From Nitrosomaritimum sp049414205 (GTDB lineage Archaea; Thermoproteota; Nitrososphaeria; Nitrososphaerales; Nitrosopumilaceae): a stretch of 17,373 nt of DNA. Where the stretch lies: assembly GCA_049414205.1 (NCBI GenBank), contig JBMSGE010000015.1, positions 1-17,373 of the forward strand, written 5' to 3'. The position numbers were made by a program, and so were the translations under genes. Each line of letters begins with the position of its first letter. The first letter of the stretch is position 1. The notes under the pieces were generated by a model. That model saw only the letters and a list, made by a program, of their open reading frames with translations, was not told the origin of the DNA and searched no databases. Of the stretch, positions 13,343 through 17,373 are shown piece by piece.

Positions 13343-14245
13343 ATGGCTACTAAAGATGAAAGAGTGAGATTGGGTTTTAAGGAAATAGTGGAGGTATCTA
13401 AACCACGAATTATAGTGCTTTTAGTAATTACTGCAGTTACCTCTATGTATGCAGCTAGCAAACTGGTTGGACCTGAATTGGACAATCTTGGACTTGTACA
13501 TATTATAATCGCAGGTTCTCTTGCCTCAGCAGGATCTAGCGCTCTTAATCACTACTATGATAGAGATATTGATCCAAAAATGAAACGAACGAGTCAAAGA
13601 CCAATCCCTTCTGGAAGAATCTCTGCCTCTCAAGTTCTGATCTATGGGTTGGCCGTAAGTTGCATTTCAGTAATTTATGGATACTTTATGCTAAACGCTG
13701 TTTCGGCATTCTTTATCGCCTTGGGCATTTTTTCGTATGTCATAATCTACACAGCTTGGTTAAAGAGATTAAATTCATCTAACATCGTAATAGGTGGAAT
13801 TGCTGGAAGTGCAGCAGCTTGGGCTGGATGGTCAGCTGCTACTGGTTCTATGGATTTGTTAGGATTTCTTATTGGGTTCTTGGTATTTGTTTGGACTCCA
13901 TCCCACTTTTGGTGTTTGGCTATGAAAATTAAAGATGAATATGCTCAAGCAGAAGTGCCAATGCTTCCAGTAATAATTGGAATGCAAAAAACATCAAAAT
14001 ACATTTTAGCTAATACTCTTATTCTCCTTCCTTACTCTCTAATGATTTCTGCTTTTGGAATGGGTCTTGTATATACAGTAATTGCTGCTGCATCTGGTGG
14101 TCTTATGTTGGTATATCATTACAAACTTACAAAAACCCCTACATCTGAATTTGCATGGAAAGCCTACAAGGTTACTGCTCCATACCTTACAATAATTTTC
14201 GTTGCAGTTGCATTAGATGCTGCGTTTCACATTCCACTATTTTAA
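13343..14245 (+). CDS. ctaB: Protoheme IX farnesyltransferase (heme o synthase)
   Basis: A 300-residue UbiA-family membrane prenyltransferase that adds a farnesyl group to heme b to make heme o for a terminal oxidase. It has about eight or nine hydrophobic helices. The first Asp-rich motif is N69-H-Y-Y-D73-R-D-I-D77-P-K-M-K-R-T, followed by RPIPSGRI (86-93). The second polar loop is WTPSHFWCLAMKIKDEYAQAEVPMLP. Family starts such as 'VSKPRIIVLLVITAVT' are at 18-33. ATG 13343; I see no clear TATA box, though the 73-bp gap shared with the divergent cupredoxin gene should contain a promoter. The pairing suggests roles in respiratory electron transfer. Confidence 0.94.
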   Translation: MATKDERVRLGFKEIVEVSKPRIIVLLVITAVTSMYAASKLVGPELDNLGLVHIIIAGSLASAGSSALNHYYDRDIDPKMKRTSQRPIPSGRISASQVLIYGLAVSCISVIYGYFMLNAVSAFFIALGIFSYVIIYTAWLKRLNSSNIVIGGIAGSAAAWAGWSAATGSMDLLGFLIGFLVFVWTPSHFWCLAMKIKDEYAQAEVPMLPVIIGMQKTSKYILANTLILLPYSLMISAFGMGLVYTVIAAASGGLMLVYHYKLTKTPTSEFAWKAYKVTAPYLTIIFVAVALDAAFHIPLF

Positions 14246-14252
14246 AAATTAA

Positions 14253-14549
14253 TTATTTTTCAAAACCAGGAAAACTAGCTTCGTAGTCTTTTTCCATTAC
14301 TTCTTTATTTTGTTTTTCTACCTCGTCTATCTCTTCTTTAACAACTACTACTTCAATTCGTCTTGTGTCTTTTGTAATCCATGAGACGTTGATTAGACCA
14401 AGGATTTCTAAATCTAAAAGCAACTTGTTGAATTTGTCTTCTGTCATGGCATATCCATCTTTTACAAGAGCTTTGAATAATTCTGAATCTGTAAGTGATC
14501 CTGCTTCTTTTACTTTGTCAAATACTGTGTTTCTTATTGGAATTGCCAT
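14253..14549 (-). CDS. Winged-helix-like small protein
   Basis: A 98-residue soluble protein. Residues 1-60 look like a winged helix: helix 1 NTVFDKVKEAG, helix 2 SLTDSELFKALVKDG, then TEDKFNKLLLDLEILGLINVSWI as recognition helix and wing. The rest is a charged helical tail (VVVVKEEIDEVEKQNKEVMEKD). I know no function for it. The ATG lies 2 bp after the Cdc48 stop, so translation is probably coupled to that gene, and it ends 7 bp from the convergent ctaB stop. It could be a DNA-binding regulator or a protein-binding partner of Cdc48; the sequence does not decide. Confidence 0.75.
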   Translation of the reverse strand: MAIPIRNTVFDKVKEAGSLTDSELFKALVKDGYAMTEDKFNKLLLDLEILGLINVSWITKDTRRIEVVVVKEEIDEVEKQNKEVMEKDYEASFPGFEK

Positions 14550-14551
14550 GA

Positions 14552-16720
<2,169 letters not shown>

Positions 16721-16728
16721 AAACTCAC

Positions 16729-17010
16729 CTATTTCATGTCAACAGACATTCTACTCATGTTGATGACTTCAAATTCGCTGACCCCTTCGACAGATTTTAC
16801 TGCGTCTTCTAGAGCGTCCATTTGTCCTTCTGCGTCATTTACAATAAATTCTGCTTTGATGAAAAACATTCCAAAAGCCAATGGCTCTTTTGCATGTCTT
16901 TTCATTTTTTGACCTTCTTTCAGTGCTCCCTTGATGGATTCAGCTAATTTGTCTAAATCTACTTCTGGTCCTAATGGAAGGATTTTGGTTACAAGTAATA
17001 ATTCTGCCAA
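16729..17010 (-). CDS. ef1b: Translation elongation factor 1-beta (aEF1B)
   Basis: A 93-residue archaeal guanine nucleotide exchange factor for aEF1A. The single alpha-beta domain has the family features ILPLGPEVDLDKLAESIKGAL (10-30), EPLAFGMFFIKAEFIVND (42-59), an acidic EGQMDALEDAVKSVEGVSEFEVI stretch and a C-terminal strand. Length is typical of archaeal members and lacks the eukaryotic GST-like extension. The start is TTG 17010, just 3 bp after the stop of the zinc-ribbon gene, so it is almost surely co-translated from that mRNA. The zinc-ribbon and aEF1B gene pair is common in archaea. Confidence 0.93.
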   Translation of the reverse strand: MAELLLVTKILPLGPEVDLDKLAESIKGALKEGQKMKRHAKEPLAFGMFFIKAEFIVNDAEGQMDALEDAVKSVEGVSEFEVINMSRMSVDMK

Positions 17011-17013
17011 TTT

Positions 17014-17193
17014 CTAAGGCCCCTGAAAGTTGCATTCTGAACAAGTATAATTTCTTGCTGCTTCTCTGCAACTTTCACATCTCCAAATTAGATCAGCCCC
17101 ACAATTTGGGCAATTGAATTTTACACATTTATCATTAGGCATGATATGTCTGTGACAACAACTGCATGTTGGTAATGATATTGTGGATGACAT
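17014..17193 (-). CDS. Two-zinc-finger ribbon protein, translation-associated (DUF1610/HVO_2753 type)
   Basis: A 59-residue protein with four zinc knuckles that would form two fingers: C10-x2-C13, C28-x2-C31, C39-x2-C42 and C51-x2-C54. It resembles archaeal small zinc proteins annotated as zinc-ribbon RNA-binding and usually placed next to aEF1B, as here. I use ATG 17193: a TATA box (17216-17222) lies 26 bp upstream, which makes that ATG the first base of a leaderless mRNA. The same box overlaps an in-frame ATG at 17217, so the longer version with eight extra residues is unlikely. Confidence 0.87.
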   Translation of the reverse strand: MSSTISLPTCSCCHRHIMPNDKCVKFNCPNCGADLIWRCESCREAARNYTCSECNFQGP

Positions 17194-17215
17194 ACCACGA
17201 TTTTCTGCAAACATC

Positions 17216-17222
17216 ATTTATA
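17216..17222 (-). promoter_or_regulatory. TATA box for the zinc-ribbon / aEF1B / cdc48 operon
   Basis: The minus strand reads TATAAAT, centred 26 bp before ATG 17193. It is the only strong TATA candidate in front of four closely packed genes. Confidence 0.6.
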
Positions 17223-17247
17223 CCTTGCTTACTATTTGTGGGTGATT

Positions 17248-17373
17248 TTATCTCAATAATTTTTTTAATTCAGAACCAATTATTGCTTGGGCAGTTTTTA
17301 CAGATCCTTTTACTCCAAGTAATTTTACAATAGAACCTGCATGAAAATCAAAATCATCTTTTTCTGAAATTTC
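17248..17373 (-). CDS. C-terminal end of an unidentified protein (runs off right edge)
   Basis: An open minus-strand frame of 41 codons ending in TAA at 17248-17250. The visible C-terminus is basic and helical (VKLLGVKGSVKTAQAIIGSE, then LKKLLR) after an acidic stretch (EKDDFDFHAG). I do not recognise the family from this much. It ends about 26 bp before the TATA box of the zinc-ribbon gene, in the same direction, so the right-hand gene array may continue beyond the window. Confidence 0.65.
   Translation of the reverse strand, partial: EISEKDDFDFHAGSIVKLLGVKGSVKTAQAIIGSELKKLLR

Overview
The window looks like chromosomal DNA of an ammonia-oxidising thaumarchaeon (Nitrososphaerota), most likely close to Nitrosopumilus or Nitrosarchaeum. 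The evidence is low GC with dense, short-gapped genes on both strands; archaeal information-processing genes (Rpo7, Spt4, aEF1B, Cdc48); archaeal GTP-dependent dephospho-CoA kinase; a PEFG-CTERM surface protein; membrane-anchored cupredoxins; and many TTG/GTG starts placed about 25-30 bp after a TATA box, as expected for leaderless transcripts. I see no insertion sequences, phage genes, CRISPR arrays, tRNA or rRNA. There is no gap over 300 bp; the longest is 7402-7584.

Layout. 1-866 (minus) is the N-terminal part of a secreted S-layer-like protein, divergent from a small PEFG-CTERM surface protein (1005-1592). 1616-4787 holds a complete de novo NAD set: nadX and nadA on plus, then nadC on minus, with a small TPR gene between nadA and nadC. 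4835-5628 (minus) carries Rpo7 and Spt4. Divergent from these is an Mrp/Nbp35-type Fe-S carrier followed by GTP-dependent dephospho-CoA kinase (CoA synthesis). The 183-bp gap after the kinase contains a good candidate C/D box guide RNA. Next come a SprT/YgjP-like zinc metalloprotease gene and hppA, a K+-independent H+-pumping membrane pyrophosphatase.

10039-11249 (minus) holds three small soluble proteins: an unknown 60-aa protein, a DUF2024 protein and a nitroreductase. A cyclophilin-like-fold protein (plus) then converges on a JAMM metalloprotease that follows a five-TM, two-cupredoxin membrane protein (minus). The latter is divergent from ctaB (heme o synthase), so copper electron carrier and terminal oxidase maturation functions sit together. 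From 14253 to the right edge a minus-strand array reads, in transcription order: an unidentified partial gene, a two-zinc-finger ribbon protein, aEF1B, Cdc48 and a winged-helix-like protein, with gaps of 2-30 bp.

Most of the window is conserved housekeeping. The less ordinary points are the candidate C/D RNA, the duplicated cupredoxin module with an exact DNA repeat 300 bp apart, the C-terminal HbYX-type motif of Cdc48 and its operon, several inverted repeats near starts, and promoter positions that revise several starts. I found no convincing new defence or mobile system.
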